Shown piece after piece: positions 25,924 through 34,726 of a stretch of DNA of 47,712 nucleotides. The notes beneath the pieces are model-generated. The model ran no database searches. It was not told where the DNA came from and saw only the letters and a list, made by a program, of their open reading frames with translations. The position numbers and the translations under genes are program-made. Positions within the stretch are counted from its first letter, which is position 1. Each line of letters starts with the position of its first letter. The stretch is from Bacteroidales bacterium (GTDB lineage: Bacteria; Bacteroidota; Bacteroidia; Bacteroidales; UBA932). The stretch covers positions 1 to 47,712 of the forward strand of contig JAGAIM010000082.1 of NCBI GenBank assembly GCA_017626555.1, given 5' to 3'.

Positions 25924-27783
25924 TTAACGTTTTCTTTTCATTGTTGCTTCGTCAAGTATTTCTGCAATGTCCTTTACCGGTATGTCGGAATACCTGTTGA
26001 ACGTGCTCCTGCATAGCGGACAGGCTGTGACAATGGTATCGGGGGAGGCTATTCTTAGATTGTTCAACGCATTCTCCGTCAGTGCTTTGCGTTTCTCGAA
26101 ACTTAGAGTGAGACTGCCGAGGCTGCCACCGCAGCATATACTTTCCTTTCTGTTCTTTTCTCCTTCAACAAGTTTACCGGCCATATTCACTATATTACGG
26201 GGCTGATCATATATGCCGCATCCACGTCCAAGTTCGCAAGGATCGTGATATGCATATTTTTTGTCTTCCTTGTTTACCGAAAGCCTACCTTCATTGATCA
26301 GTCTGTCAAAGAATTCAGTATGATGTAAGATTTCTATGCCTTCAAGATCGTATCTCTCCTTGAATATCTTGTAGCAGATCGGACAACTCAGCAGCAGGGT
26401 ATCGGCTCCGGATGCCTTGATGATGGCAGTATTTTTGGCAATCATTTCTTCAGCCTGTTCGATCCTTCCTGCCGTCATCATTGGTCTTCCGCAGCAGATT
26501 CCTCCATCCTTGTCCATAATTTCGTATGAAATACCGGATTTCTGCAATAATGATGTAGTCGCTTTGCTGATTGCCGGTGTCAAGGCTGTCATACATCCTG
26601 AGAAATATATAACCTTTTGATTTTTACTTGAAGTAACATTTGTGTTTGATGTGTTAACAAATTTGTTACATCGAGAAATCAGGATATTTTCATCTATATT
26701 TGCATAACTAGGTGCGAGATTATACTTTCTGAGTGATCTCTGGGCGATCCTCATTTTGTCGCCTTCAACTCCTACCGGGCATACTGCAGTACATTTTCCG
26801 CACAGCAGACATTTGTCACTGATCTCCTCAATCCTTCGTTCATTATAACGCTTTATCTGCCTGTTGAGATATACTGTAGTATCTTTTATGTTTGCCTTTA
26901 CCGCACTCATCGGACAAGCATCAATGCATACGCCGCATCCGGGGCAGGAATAAACCTGAAGTTTTGCAATGCCCTTACGTGCGTGTCTGACTTTGATTCC
27001 AGCGTTTCTTAAAGGTATAAGCAGGATTTCAGCCGGGATATGCATATATCGGCTGAAAGGAAGTATGCACATAAAGATGCATAGTGCGATAGAGTATGCC
27101 CACCAGGTCGGAAGCATATTCATCTGGTCGCTCAGGAATGAATGAAGTACTGTATTGAGTGATTTCGTCAGAAATGATCCTCCGCTGATATCGGCTGTGA
27201 AGCCTTCTGCAAGCAGACGCAGGGGAAATATGCTCCATAGGGAGTAAAGGCCGATAAGGTCGGTAATGCTGGCTCTTGTAGTGCGTCTCATACCGAAGAA
27301 ACGGGAACGTATCCTTTTTACTATGGCCAGCACGATGCCGCTCAATATAACGAGAAGGAAGAAATCCATCAGAAAAAAGAAGAAGGATCCCTTCATTGTG
27401 TTTTCTGTCACGGCTACAAAGTATCTGAAAAATATCGGATACCATACCTGATGCATTCTTTCGGGTGTATATAGGAATACCTCTATATGTCCGATCACGA
27501 TGATCATAAACCATCCGAAGGCTATGCTTGAATGCATATATCCCAGTAACTTGTTGCGTTTCCACAATTTGACGTGGAACAGGCAGTCGCAGAACCAGTC
27601 CCTGATGTTCTTGAGCATTATTCTGGGGTTGATAAGGGACAGGAAAAATTTCTTTCTGTCATCGGCAGGCAGTTGGAGGATGATTCTGACGGCACCGATG
27701 GCACACCAGGATAAAACGAATATCATTCCTATCATAAATGGAATGATGAAGTTACTGTAACCGGAAAGATATATTTCTCTCAT
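25924..27783 (-). CDS. Membrane HdrE/ferredoxin/HdrD-like fusion protein
   Basis: 619-residue redox protein with three parts. Residues 1-260 hold about five membrane helices resembling the NarI/HdrE/DsrM cytochrome b type, with possible haem ligands His84, His99 and His214. Then come two [4Fe-4S] motifs, Cys280-283-286-290 and Cys325-328-331-335. The HdrD-like C-terminus carries two complete CCG motifs: Cys397, Cys430-Cys431, Cys467 with Cys470, and Cys516, Cys550-Cys551, Cys588 with Cys591. CCG motifs bind non-cubane clusters that handle disulfides. The layout suggests electron transfer between menaquinone and a cytoplasmic disulfide or sulfur substrate. Overlaps hdrC2 by 4 nt. Family confident; reaction unknown. 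Confidence 0.88.
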   Translation of the reverse strand: MREIYLSGYSNFIIPFMIGMIFVLSWCAIGAVRIILQLPADDRKKFFLSLINPRIMLKNIRDWFCDCLFHVKLWKRNKLLGYMHSSIAFGWFMIIVIGHIEVFLYTPERMHQVWYPIFFRYFVAVTENTMKGSFFFFLMDFFLLVILSGIVLAIVKRIRSRFFGMRRTTRASITDLIGLYSLWSIFPLRLLAEGFTADISGGSFLTKSLNTVLHSFLSDQMNMLPTWWAYSIALCIFMCILPFSRYMHIPAEILLIPLRNAGIKVRHARKGIAKLQVYSCPGCGVCIDACPMSAVKANIKDTTVYLNRQIKRYNERRIEEISDKCLLCGKCTAVCPVGVEGDKMRIAQRSLRKYNLAPSYANIDENILISRCNKFVNTSNTNVTSSKNQKVIYFSGCMTALTPAISKATTSLLQKSGISYEIMDKDGGICCGRPMMTAGRIEQAEEMIAKNTAIIKASGADTLLLSCPICYKIFKERYDLEGIEILHHTEFFDRLINEGRLSVNKEDKKYAYHDPCELGRGCGIYDQPRNIVNMAGKLVEGEKNRKESICCGGSLGSLTLSFEKRKALTENALNNLRIASPDTIVTACPLCRSTFNRYSDIPVKDIAEILDEATMKRKR

Positions 27784-28118
27784 CGCTTGTCCTCCTTATC
27801 GTATATACGGCAGATAGACAGTATCAGATGCCTTGTGTTGATTCCCCTTGGGCACACCATTGTACATTTTCCGCATAACATACAATTGTTCATCATTCTG
27901 AATGCTTCCTCTTCCTTGCCTCTTTGCAGACAGAGCAGAACTTTTCTTACACTCATTCCGGAGAACTCGGATGCTGGGCAGGTCGCACTGCAGGCTCCGC
28001 AGGACATACATCTTGCAGCATCCGGCTCTATGCGGCATAACTCTTCAAATCGGCTTCTGTCGATTGTGTCCAGATTCATTGCTGAACTGGGAGATATTCT
28101 GAATCCGAAAATGCTCAT
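27780..28118 (-). CDS. HdrC-like ferredoxin, second copy
   Basis: 112-residue electron-transfer protein with two [4Fe-4S] motifs, Cys37-40-43-47 and Cys79-82-85-89, in the arrangement of heterodisulfide reductase subunit C. An N-terminal tail of about 30 residues and a short basic C-terminus complete it. It overlaps both neighbours by 4 nt, which argues for a fixed stoichiometry with the HdrA-like and membrane HdrD-like proteins. It probably carries electrons between their clusters. Confidence 0.88.
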   Translation of the reverse strand: MSIFGFRISPSSAMNLDTIDRSRFEELCRIEPDAARCMSCGACSATCPASEFSGMSVRKVLLCLQRGKEEEAFRMMNNCMLCGKCTMVCPRGINTRHLILSICRIYDKEDKR

Positions 28119-29137
28119 TTTTTGCCTGCTGTTATTTCAGAATGTATATCAAGTACTGCTGAACGGGCTTCTGCAAGCGTTTCCGGTACTGTCTTTGGTC
28201 CTGTACACGCTCCTGCGTAGTATATGCCTTTACGCGGGGAGGAGGTTATGTGGAATACGTTGTCGCTACTTTGAAGAAATCCGTCCGAGTCAATAGGAAG
28301 ATGGAGCATTGATGCAGCCTTCGTACTGTCAGGATTGCATACCATACCTGACATAAGCACCAGAAGGTCAAGAGTCACTTTAAGAGGTTTTCCCGCTAGA
28401 GTGTCCTCTGCTTTGACAATCACCTGGCCATTGATATTTTCGCTCACTTCCGAAACTCTTCCTCTGATAAAGTGTATGCCGTGGTCACGTTGCGCTTTTG
28501 TATAGAAGTCTTCGAATTTCTTGCCGAAGAGTCTCAGGTCCATATAGAAGCAGAAGACTTCCGATTCAGGAAACTTTTCCTTCATCTCGATGGCCTGTTT
28601 AATGGCAGTGATACAGCATACTTTAGAACACTGGGAGTTCCTTGCCTTTTCATCACGGGAGCCGACACAGTGAACGAATCCTATCTTCCTTATATCTTTA
28701 CCACTTATTCTTTTGTCTTTGTCAGTGTTGAACCAATTCTCGAGGTCTGCGTTTGTAAGTACTTGATTGTAAACACCGTAGCCGTACTCTTCCTTTTTCT
28801 GTGCCTCAAATAGCCTGAATCCTGTAGTATAGAGAATAAATCTCGAATTAATGGATATACCGTTAGACAGCATCACATTATAACTGTCTTTGAGACGGTT
28901 TACAAATGAAATCTCTGTGTTAAGGAATATGTTGGCATCCTTGCTTGATGCAATCAGGTCATCAACAATATCTTTTGCCGGAGTCATATCCGGAAATAGT
29001 CTGTTCCATCTGGCTACGTGTCCGCCAAGGCGGTCATTCTTTTCTATGATGATAGGTGAATATCCCAATTTGAGCAGTTGAGTTGCCGCTTCGAGGCCGG
29101 CAATTCCACCTCCTATAATTACAACTATCTCTTTCAT
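28115..29137 (-). CDS. HdrA/QmoA-like FAD protein
   Basis: 340-residue flavoprotein. The N-terminal FAD motif is GGGIAGLEAA (9-18), with Glu32 for the ribose. LGGHVARWNRLFPD follows. The HdrA-type iron-sulfur motif HCVGSRD...QCSKVCC has Cys157, Cys170, Cys174 and Cys175, the C-x12-C-x3-CC spacing of HdrA. GIYYAGACTGPKTVPETLAEA closes the FAD site. It lacks the extra ferredoxin domains of methanogen HdrA and is nearer QmoA in size. The ATG at 29137, 2 nt after the preceding stop, is preferred to a GTG at 29149. Likely the flavin centre of the complex. Confidence 0.9.
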   Translation of the reverse strand: MKEIVVIIGGGIAGLEAATQLLKLGYSPIIIEKNDRLGGHVARWNRLFPDMTPAKDIVDDLIASSKDANIFLNTEISFVNRLKDSYNVMLSNGISINSRFILYTTGFRLFEAQKKEEYGYGVYNQVLTNADLENWFNTDKDKRISGKDIRKIGFVHCVGSRDEKARNSQCSKVCCITAIKQAIEMKEKFPESEVFCFYMDLRLFGKKFEDFYTKAQRDHGIHFIRGRVSEVSENINGQVIVKAEDTLAGKPLKVTLDLLVLMSGMVCNPDSTKAASMLHLPIDSDGFLQSSDNVFHITSSPRKGIYYAGACTGPKTVPETLAEARSAVLDIHSEITAGKK

Positions 29138-29139
29138 AA

Positions 29140-30210
29140 TCAGAAACACTTAAGGTTTTCCGGAAGTCCGGGACGCATAATGTCTTTCCTGTTCAATCCT
29201 TTATACTTGTCTTCTGCGCAGTATTCGATGCCGATTTTGTCCAGGAGAGGTTCCACTGCAACCTGATGCAACTGCAGTCCGAGATCCCAGGGATCATATC
29301 CAAGCACGAGTCCGGCCACTTCCTCGTATGTGAGAACAGGGATTCCATAACCGTTCTGTCCGTAGGTCTTGCCTTCCATTTCTGCAATCACATATTGCCA
29401 TCTGTCAAGAAAATAAGGACATCCCGGACAGTTTGTAATGATCATATCAGGCTTGTAAGGCTCCATAGATTCGAATTTCTTGTGGGTATTCGAGAGGGAA
29501 TATCCTCTATTGGCCTTTACGTGGTATTGTCTGAAGCCATATCCGCAGCAATGCCTTCTTTCCGGATAGTCGATGACGTTTCCGCCCCAGGATTCAATCA
29601 TTCCGGCAAGTACGTATGGATATTCGGCTCCTCCGACACCTTTGGAAGGGAACATCTTTGAATAGTGACAGCCGATGTGCTCGACAACTCTCAGAGGCTC
29701 ACCGTTTTCTTTATCCACAAGCCTGAACCTGGCTTTCTCTGCTATATCGTTGCGATATTTATATATCAAGTCACTTGAGTGTGCAAGATATTTGGGTTTA
29801 TTGAATTCCTTGCGGCAGGCCTTCCAGAGCATCTCACGTATTTTTGCTTCCAGTTCAGGGAATTCGTGCCAGGTCTCAAGGATCTCTGTATAGTTTCCGA
29901 ATGAGGTTATGCAGGATGCGACGTAATTCTCATATCCCGCTTCTGTCATTAAAGCGAATTGTCTGGCAACTATGGTCATTGCGGTTTCCTGAGGAATCGT
30001 GTCGCAGTGATAGGCGATGCCACCGCAAGTAGTATGATGTTCAGTCTCATAGAAATCCTTTCCCAATACGTTTCTGCAGATTTCCATCATCATTCTTTCC
30101 GAGCCTGGAAAGAAGTTCTGTCTGATGCAACTCCTTACATAAAACCAATGATCATCTGGAATTTCTTTCTGATAATCACTCCATATCTTCTGTTTGCCTT
30201 GATATATCAT
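29140..30210 (-). CDS. HdrB-like protein with one degenerate CCG motif
   Basis: 356-residue relative of heterodisulfide reductase subunit B, the substrate-site subunit. The C-terminal CCG motif is complete: Cys181, Cys221-Cys222-Gly, Cys261-x2-Cys264 (NCPGCPYF). The N-terminal one is not: Cys28, then Thr61-Cys62-Gly and Cys100-x2-Ser103, so two expected ligands are missing. One non-cubane cluster is therefore likely, not two. The protein is longer than typical HdrB, with an extra C-terminal segment of about 75 residues. Starts 2 bp after hdrC. Confidence 0.88.
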   Translation of the reverse strand: MIYQGKQKIWSDYQKEIPDDHWFYVRSCIRQNFFPGSERMMMEICRNVLGKDFYETEHHTTCGGIAYHCDTIPQETAMTIVARQFALMTEAGYENYVASCITSFGNYTEILETWHEFPELEAKIREMLWKACRKEFNKPKYLAHSSDLIYKYRNDIAEKARFRLVDKENGEPLRVVEHIGCHYSKMFPSKGVGGAEYPYVLAGMIESWGGNVIDYPERRHCCGYGFRQYHVKANRGYSLSNTHKKFESMEPYKPDMIITNCPGCPYFLDRWQYVIAEMEGKTYGQNGYGIPVLTYEEVAGLVLGYDPWDLGLQLHQVAVEPLLDKIGIEYCAEDKYKGLNRKDIMRPGLPENLKCF

Positions 30211-30212
30211 AC

Positions 30213-30911
30213 CTACTCGTTGTTAAAATGTCCTTCCGAGCAATGCTCGAATGTATGGCGGAAATATTCTTCCATTGTCATTCCCATCTCTTCTGCCTTT
30301 TTGCGTGAGCATTGCTCTACAGTCTGCATTCTCTCCGTGCCTCCTGTGACATCAAATATCCTCCTGAGTTCATCAAGTGATTCCTGAGGAATCTTTCTCA
30401 GGATACCAGGTCCGGAACCTTTGAAGTTGCCACCGAGGCGGGCATAACTGTCCTCCAGATGTTCTGTATGCCATTTCCAGACAGGACCGGATTCTACGTG
30501 ATCCTCCCAACTGAAGGTATCAGGATATATACAGTATCCATAATTGAGAATGTTGTCCGTCATTATCTTGGTAAGCGGATAAAGTTGACGTCCTTTCTCA
30601 GATGCCGTGAAGTAGCCAAGTTTTGCTGAAAGATTTCTCAGTGCCATAATCACCAGTCCGGGACCGTTCTTGCGTGGGCATCTTGTAAGGCAGGACATAC
30701 ATTCACCGCAATACCATATAGTGTCGCTCTTCAGAAGGGCTTCGATTTCTTCGTCGTTTCCTCTCTGGACAGTATCCACGATCCTGCGTGGATCATATCT
30801 GTAAAATTCTGCAGCAGGACAAATCGCAGTACAAGTGCCGCAGTTGATACAGGTCTTCAAGCCTTCTTTGACGCGATAGTCCTCGCGGAGCATATCATAT
30901 AGTTTGCCCAT
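30213..30911 (-). CDS. HdrC-like iron-sulfur protein, first copy
   Basis: 232-residue protein with two [4Fe-4S] motifs in HdrC style, Cys21-24-27-31 and Cys68-71-74-78, followed by a C-terminal extension of about 150 residues without recognised motifs. It should pass electrons between the HdrB-like and HdrA-like subunits. It starts 3 bp after the exchanger gene and ends 2 bp before hdrB, so it is part of one tight transcription unit. Confidence 0.88.
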   Translation of the reverse strand: MGKLYDMLREDYRVKEGLKTCINCGTCTAICPAAEFYRYDPRRIVDTVQRGNDEEIEALLKSDTIWYCGECMSCLTRCPRKNGPGLVIMALRNLSAKLGYFTASEKGRQLYPLTKIMTDNILNYGYCIYPDTFSWEDHVESGPVWKWHTEHLEDSYARLGGNFKGSGPGILRKIPQESLDELRRIFDVTGGTERMQTVEQCSRKKAEEMGMTMEEYFRHTFEHCSEGHFNNE

Positions 30912-30914
30912 AAA

Positions 30915-31874
30915 TTAAAGATTTGCAATGAGATACCACATATATCCCACTTCCATAAGAAGCAGGATTACGCCTTCAAACCTGTCGAGTTGCCTCTTCT
31001 TGAACAGGTAAGCGCTGGTCAGTATGAACAAAGCGCTGATAAGTACGGCACCGAGATCGACTGGAGTCATTCCGGTGAATGACAATGGGTTGATCAGTGC
31101 CGCTCCACCAAGAATAAGCAATATGTTGGAGATATTCGAGCCAAGTACATTGCCGAGAGCAAGTTGTCCTCTTCCTTTAAGTGCTGCTACGACGCAAGTT
31201 GCAAGTTCCGGCATAGATGTTCCGGCTGCCATAACTGTAATGGCAATGAATTTGTCTGAAACTCCGAACATTTTCGCTAGTTCTGTGGCAGAGTTGACGA
31301 AAAGCCTGCCTCCGATGATCAGTCCGGCAAGTCCTGCTACAATAAGAAGAACTGATATTCCTGTCTTGTAGTCCTTGATGCTTTCTCCGTCTTCTCCCGA
31401 ATCGCCGGCATCAGAGCGGAAGGAAGTCCAGATGTACCAGGCAAAGACAGCAAGAAGTATAGCGCCATCTATTCTTGACAACTGATCCTGGCCTTTGCCG
31501 AACAGGGTAAAGTTCATTCCAAGTACTATGAGAAGTGCGGTAACAATTATGTTTAACGGAATGTCTTTCTTCAAGTTGCTCTTTGTTATGGCAAGAGGGG
31601 AGATCAGAGCAGTGACTCCCAGAATCATCATAGTGTTGAATATATTCGAGCCTACGATATTTCCTATTGCCATATCGGCCTTGCCTTGGAAGGATGAAAG
31701 GAAACTCACAACCATCTCAGGGGTCGATGTACCGATTCCTACTATTGTAAGTCCGATCACGAATTCGCTTATGCCAAAACGCTTGGCAATGCTTGAAGAT
31801 CCATCAACGAGCCAGTTGGCTCCGAAAAGAATCAGCAGAAGACCTGCCAGAAGAATGAAAATCTGCAAAACCAT
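30915..31874 (-). CDS. CaCA-superfamily sodium/calcium exchanger, copy 1
   Basis: Membrane antiporter of 319 residues with about ten helices and two inverted alpha repeats. Repeat 1 is GIGTSTPEMVVSF with GNIVGSNIFNTMMILG; repeat 2 is AAGTSMPELATCVVAALKG with LALGNVLGSNISNILLILG. The group includes YrbG-like and K-dependent exchangers; the ion is not set by sequence alone. It lies 3 bp before the Hdr genes and appears to lead their operon. A paralogue lies at 38934-39890. Confidence 0.92.
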   Translation of the reverse strand: MVLQIFILLAGLLLILFGANWLVDGSSSIAKRFGISEFVIGLTIVGIGTSTPEMVVSFLSSFQGKADMAIGNIVGSNIFNTMMILGVTALISPLAITKSNLKKDIPLNIIVTALLIVLGMNFTLFGKGQDQLSRIDGAILLAVFAWYIWTSFRSDAGDSGEDGESIKDYKTGISVLLIVAGLAGLIIGGRLFVNSATELAKMFGVSDKFIAITVMAAGTSMPELATCVVAALKGRGQLALGNVLGSNISNILLILGGAALINPLSFTGMTPVDLGAVLISALFILTSAYLFKKRQLDRFEGVILLLMEVGYMWYLIANL

Positions 31875-31909
31875 ATTAATAGCCTATTAAATTATCGGTC
31901 AAAATCATA

Positions 31910-31917
31910 CAAAGTTA
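31910..31917 (-). promoter_or_regulatory. -7 box leading the exchanger-Hdr-cysteate operon
   Basis: TAACTTTG on the minus strand matches TAnnTTTG. Start near 31903, leader about 29 nt. No TTTG at the -33 position. Divergent from the box at 31940-31947. Confidence 0.45.
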
Positions 31918-31939
31918 CAAATAAATATGATAAAAACAT

Positions 31940-31947
31940 TATCTTTG
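31940..31947 (+). promoter_or_regulatory. -7 box for the NfeD/ClpP-like gene
   Basis: TATCTTTG, a full -7 match. Start near 31954, leader about 20 nt. The -33 is not conserved. Confidence 0.45.
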
Positions 31948-31973
31948 TTTTCACAGTTAATTATGGACTTAAT

Positions 31974-33299
31974 ATGAAGTACTTTATATCATTCCTTTCG
32001 ACTTTTCTGATAAGCCTCTCTGCCTTCTGCAGCGATTCCTTGACTGTATTTTACCGTATCAGACTTGATCAGGATATTGATGCAGTGTCGCAGCGTCTGG
32101 TTACATTGGGTCTGGAAAAGGCCAGTGAACAAGGGGCAGATTATATTCTGCTCGATCTTGATACTTATGGTGGGGCAGTTGATGCCGCTGACAGCATAAG
32201 ATCGGCTATTCTCAGATATGAAAAGCCGGTTGTGGCGTTTGTTAATATGCAGGCTGCATCAGCAGGTGCTCTGATAAGCATAGCCTGTGATTCTATCTAT
32301 ATGAAGACCGGTAGTTCGATAGGTGCTGCTACAGTGGTCGATCAGACCGGGAAGGTGATGCCGGACAAGTATCAGTCTTTTATGAGGGGGATGATGCGCG
32401 CAACGGCAGAGGCCAATGGCAGGGATCCCCGGATAGCGGAGTCTATGACTGACACTGCAAATGTCCTCAGTATGACTCCGGTAGAAGCGATGGAGGTAGG
32501 TTATTGTGAGGGAATTTGTGAAAATGAATATGAAGTTGCCGAGAAGGTGACTGGTTGTAATGAGTTTGTCATCAAGAATATGGAAGATGATATGACTTGG
32601 CTCGACAGGTTGATACAACTTCTCCTTAATCCGCTTCTGCAGTCAATTTTTATGATGATGATAGTAGGCGGTATATTCGTGGAAATCCGTACTCCGGGCA
32701 TTGGACTGCCTCTGGTCACAGCAATCGTTGGCGCCTTGCTTTATTTCGCTCCTGCATATATAGGACATCTTGCCCAATCCTGGGAAATCGTTCTTTTCGT
32801 TGTGGGGCTTATACTTATTGCGGCAGAAATATTTGTCCTGCCAGGCTTCGGTATATGCGGAATTTCAGGAATCATTGCTGTGGTAGTGTCGCTTGCCTTT
32901 GCAATGGTCGATAATGTCGAATTTTTCAGGTGGGACGGTTCTTTGGATCTGCGTCCGATAATCCAGCCTCTTGGTATTGTCATAATTTCGGCAGCAGCAG
33001 CCATTTTCGGATCAGTCTGGCTTGTCAGAAAATTATATGATACCCGTTCATTCGACCACATCGCCCTTCGGCAGGAAATGAAGGCTTCCGAAGGGTTCAC
33101 TGGTGTTGAATGCGGGCTTGATAACCTTGCTGGTGAGCAGGTTACGGTGTTTACCGATATGCGTCCAGGTGGTAAAGTAAAGACAGCAGACGGCAGAATC
33201 CTTGAAGCGACCTTGAAGTTCGGTGGTTTTGCTTCCAAAGGTGAAACATTGAAAGTCATTGATGCCGAGCAAGGCCGCCTATATTGTGAAAGGCTGTAA
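31974..33299 (+). CDS. Membrane-bound ClpP-class serine protease with NfeD domain
   Basis: 441 residues with a signal peptide (MKYFISFLSTFLISLSAFC). A ClpP-like domain follows, with DLDTYGGAVDAADSIRSAI, nucleophile Ser96 in MQAASAGALI and probable general base Lys132 in PDKYQSFMRGMMR. Then come about four membrane helices (residues 210-350) and a C-terminal OB-like NfeD domain (GVECGLDNLAGEQVTVFTD). The family cleaves hydrophobic membrane segments, often stomatin-type partners; no stomatin gene is adjacent here. Ends 4 bp before the convergent rlmD gene. Confidence 0.9.
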   Translation: MKYFISFLSTFLISLSAFCSDSLTVFYRIRLDQDIDAVSQRLVTLGLEKASEQGADYILLDLDTYGGAVDAADSIRSAILRYEKPVVAFVNMQAASAGALISIACDSIYMKTGSSIGAATVVDQTGKVMPDKYQSFMRGMMRATAEANGRDPRIAESMTDTANVLSMTPVEAMEVGYCEGICENEYEVAEKVTGCNEFVIKNMEDDMTWLDRLIQLLLNPLLQSIFMMMIVGGIFVEIRTPGIGLPLVTAIVGALLYFAPAYIGHLAQSWEIVLFVVGLILIAAEIFVLPGFGICGISGIIAVVVSLAFAMVDNVEFFRWDGSLDLRPIIQPLGIVIISAAAAIFGSVWLVRKLYDTRSFDHIALRQEMKASEGFTGVECGLDNLAGEQVTVFTDMRPGGKVKTADGRILEATLKFGGFASKGETLKVIDAEQGRLYCERL

Positions 33300-33303
33300 A
33301 TTC

Positions 33304-34710
33304 CTATTTACGTTTCAATGCTACTACATTCTCAACGTGATGAGTATGCGGGAACATATCGACTGGACGAACCGCTGTAATCACATAATCCTGGCATAGA
33401 ATCTCAAGATCTCGCGCCTGAGATGCCGGATTGCAACTTACATAGACCATACGGTCCGGGGCGGCGTTCAGAATTACCCTTGCAACATCAGGATGAATTC
33501 CGGCTCTTGGTGGATCGAGAATGATTACATCAGGATGTCCGTGTTCTTCTACAAATGCATCTGTGAGGATGTCCTTCATATCTCCGGCAAAGAAGTCACA
33601 ATTGGTGATGCCATTGTTGGCCGCATTTATGCGCGCATCTTCAATAGCCTCCGGAACATATTCGATACCAATCACTTTCGATGCCTGACGAGATACGAAC
33701 TGTGCTATTGTTCCGGTTCCGGTATAAAGGTCATACACAACTTCGGATCCCGTAAGTGAAGCATATTCCCTGGCCACGCTGTATAGTTTGTATGCCTGTT
33801 TCGTATTTGTCTGATAGAAAGACTTCGGTCCGATCTTGAATTTCAGTCCCTCCATATATTCATAAATAGCGTCTTCTCCTTTATACAGGTGACATTCCTG
33901 ATCTGAGATAGAATCGTTTGCCTTTCCGTTGATGACGTAATAAAGCGATGTTATCTGAGGGAATTTTTCGGCGACAGCATTGAGCAAGCCAGTGCGTGCT
34001 TCTGCATCTTCGTGGTAGAAGCATATAATAAGCATAACATTGCCGGCTTCTGTGGTGCGGATGAACATATTGCGGAGGAATCCGACGTGATCACGAATGT
34101 TGAAGAATGTAAGCCCGTGCGAAAGAGCATAATCCTTTATGAAGAGACGGATCTGGTTGGATGGATCAGGCTGAAGATAGCAGTGTTCTATATCGAGAAC
34201 TTTGTCGAAGAAACGGCCTACGTGGAATCCGAGTCCATATTTCTCTATCTCGCTCAAGGCTTCTGCATCTTCTGTATCAAAGATCCATCTGCGCTGGGAG
34301 AAAGTGAATTCCAGTTTGTTGCGATAATAGGTCGTGTCGTCAGAAGGAACGATAGGGGAGATCTCCGGTACATCCAGATGTCCGATGCGTACCAGTTGGT
34401 CATAGACCTGCTGTTGTTTTGCCTGCAACTGCATCGGATATGGCAGCGGCTGCCATTTGCAACCGCCACATACTCCGAAATGCTTGCAGAATGGCTCCAG
34501 ACGATGCTCTGAAGGCTTTACCATACGGAGAATGAATCCTTCCATATAGTTTTTCTTCTTTTTGGTGACTTTTACGTCAACAATATCTCCGGGTACTGCA
34601 AATTGAACAAAAAGTACTGTTCCGTCAATTCTTGCCAATGCCTTGCCTTCTGCTGCAACAGACTCTATCACAACATTTTCCAGAATAATATCCTGCTTCT
34701 TTCTTGCCAT
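33304..34710 (-). CDS. rlmD: 23S rRNA (uracil-5-)-methyltransferase, RlmD/RumA type
   Basis: SAM-dependent RNA m5U methyltransferase, 468 residues. It has an N-terminal TRAM domain (about 1-65) and an iron-sulfur site Cys75, Cys81, Cys84 (FCKHFGVCGGCKW) with Cys177 (IEHCYLQ). DLYTGTGTIAQF is the SAM motif, and VYVSCNPASQARD holds the catalytic Cys. In E. coli RlmD makes m5U1939; other members of the family target tRNA or U747. It follows the Na/Pi transporter gene by 16 bp on the same strand. Confidence 0.92.
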   Translation of the reverse strand: MARKKQDIILENVVIESVAAEGKALARIDGTVLFVQFAVPGDIVDVKVTKKKKNYMEGFILRMVKPSEHRLEPFCKHFGVCGGCKWQPLPYPMQLQAKQQQVYDQLVRIGHLDVPEISPIVPSDDTTYYRNKLEFTFSQRRWIFDTEDAEALSEIEKYGLGFHVGRFFDKVLDIEHCYLQPDPSNQIRLFIKDYALSHGLTFFNIRDHVGFLRNMFIRTTEAGNVMLIICFYHEDAEARTGLLNAVAEKFPQITSLYYVINGKANDSISDQECHLYKGEDAIYEYMEGLKFKIGPKSFYQTNTKQAYKLYSVAREYASLTGSEVVYDLYTGTGTIAQFVSRQASKVIGIEYVPEAIEDARINAANNGITNCDFFAGDMKDILTDAFVEEHGHPDVIILDPPRAGIHPDVARVILNAAPDRMVYVSCNPASQARDLEILCQDYVITAVRPVDMFPHTHHVENVVALKRK

Positions 34711-34726
34711 AATGTCATTTGAATTA

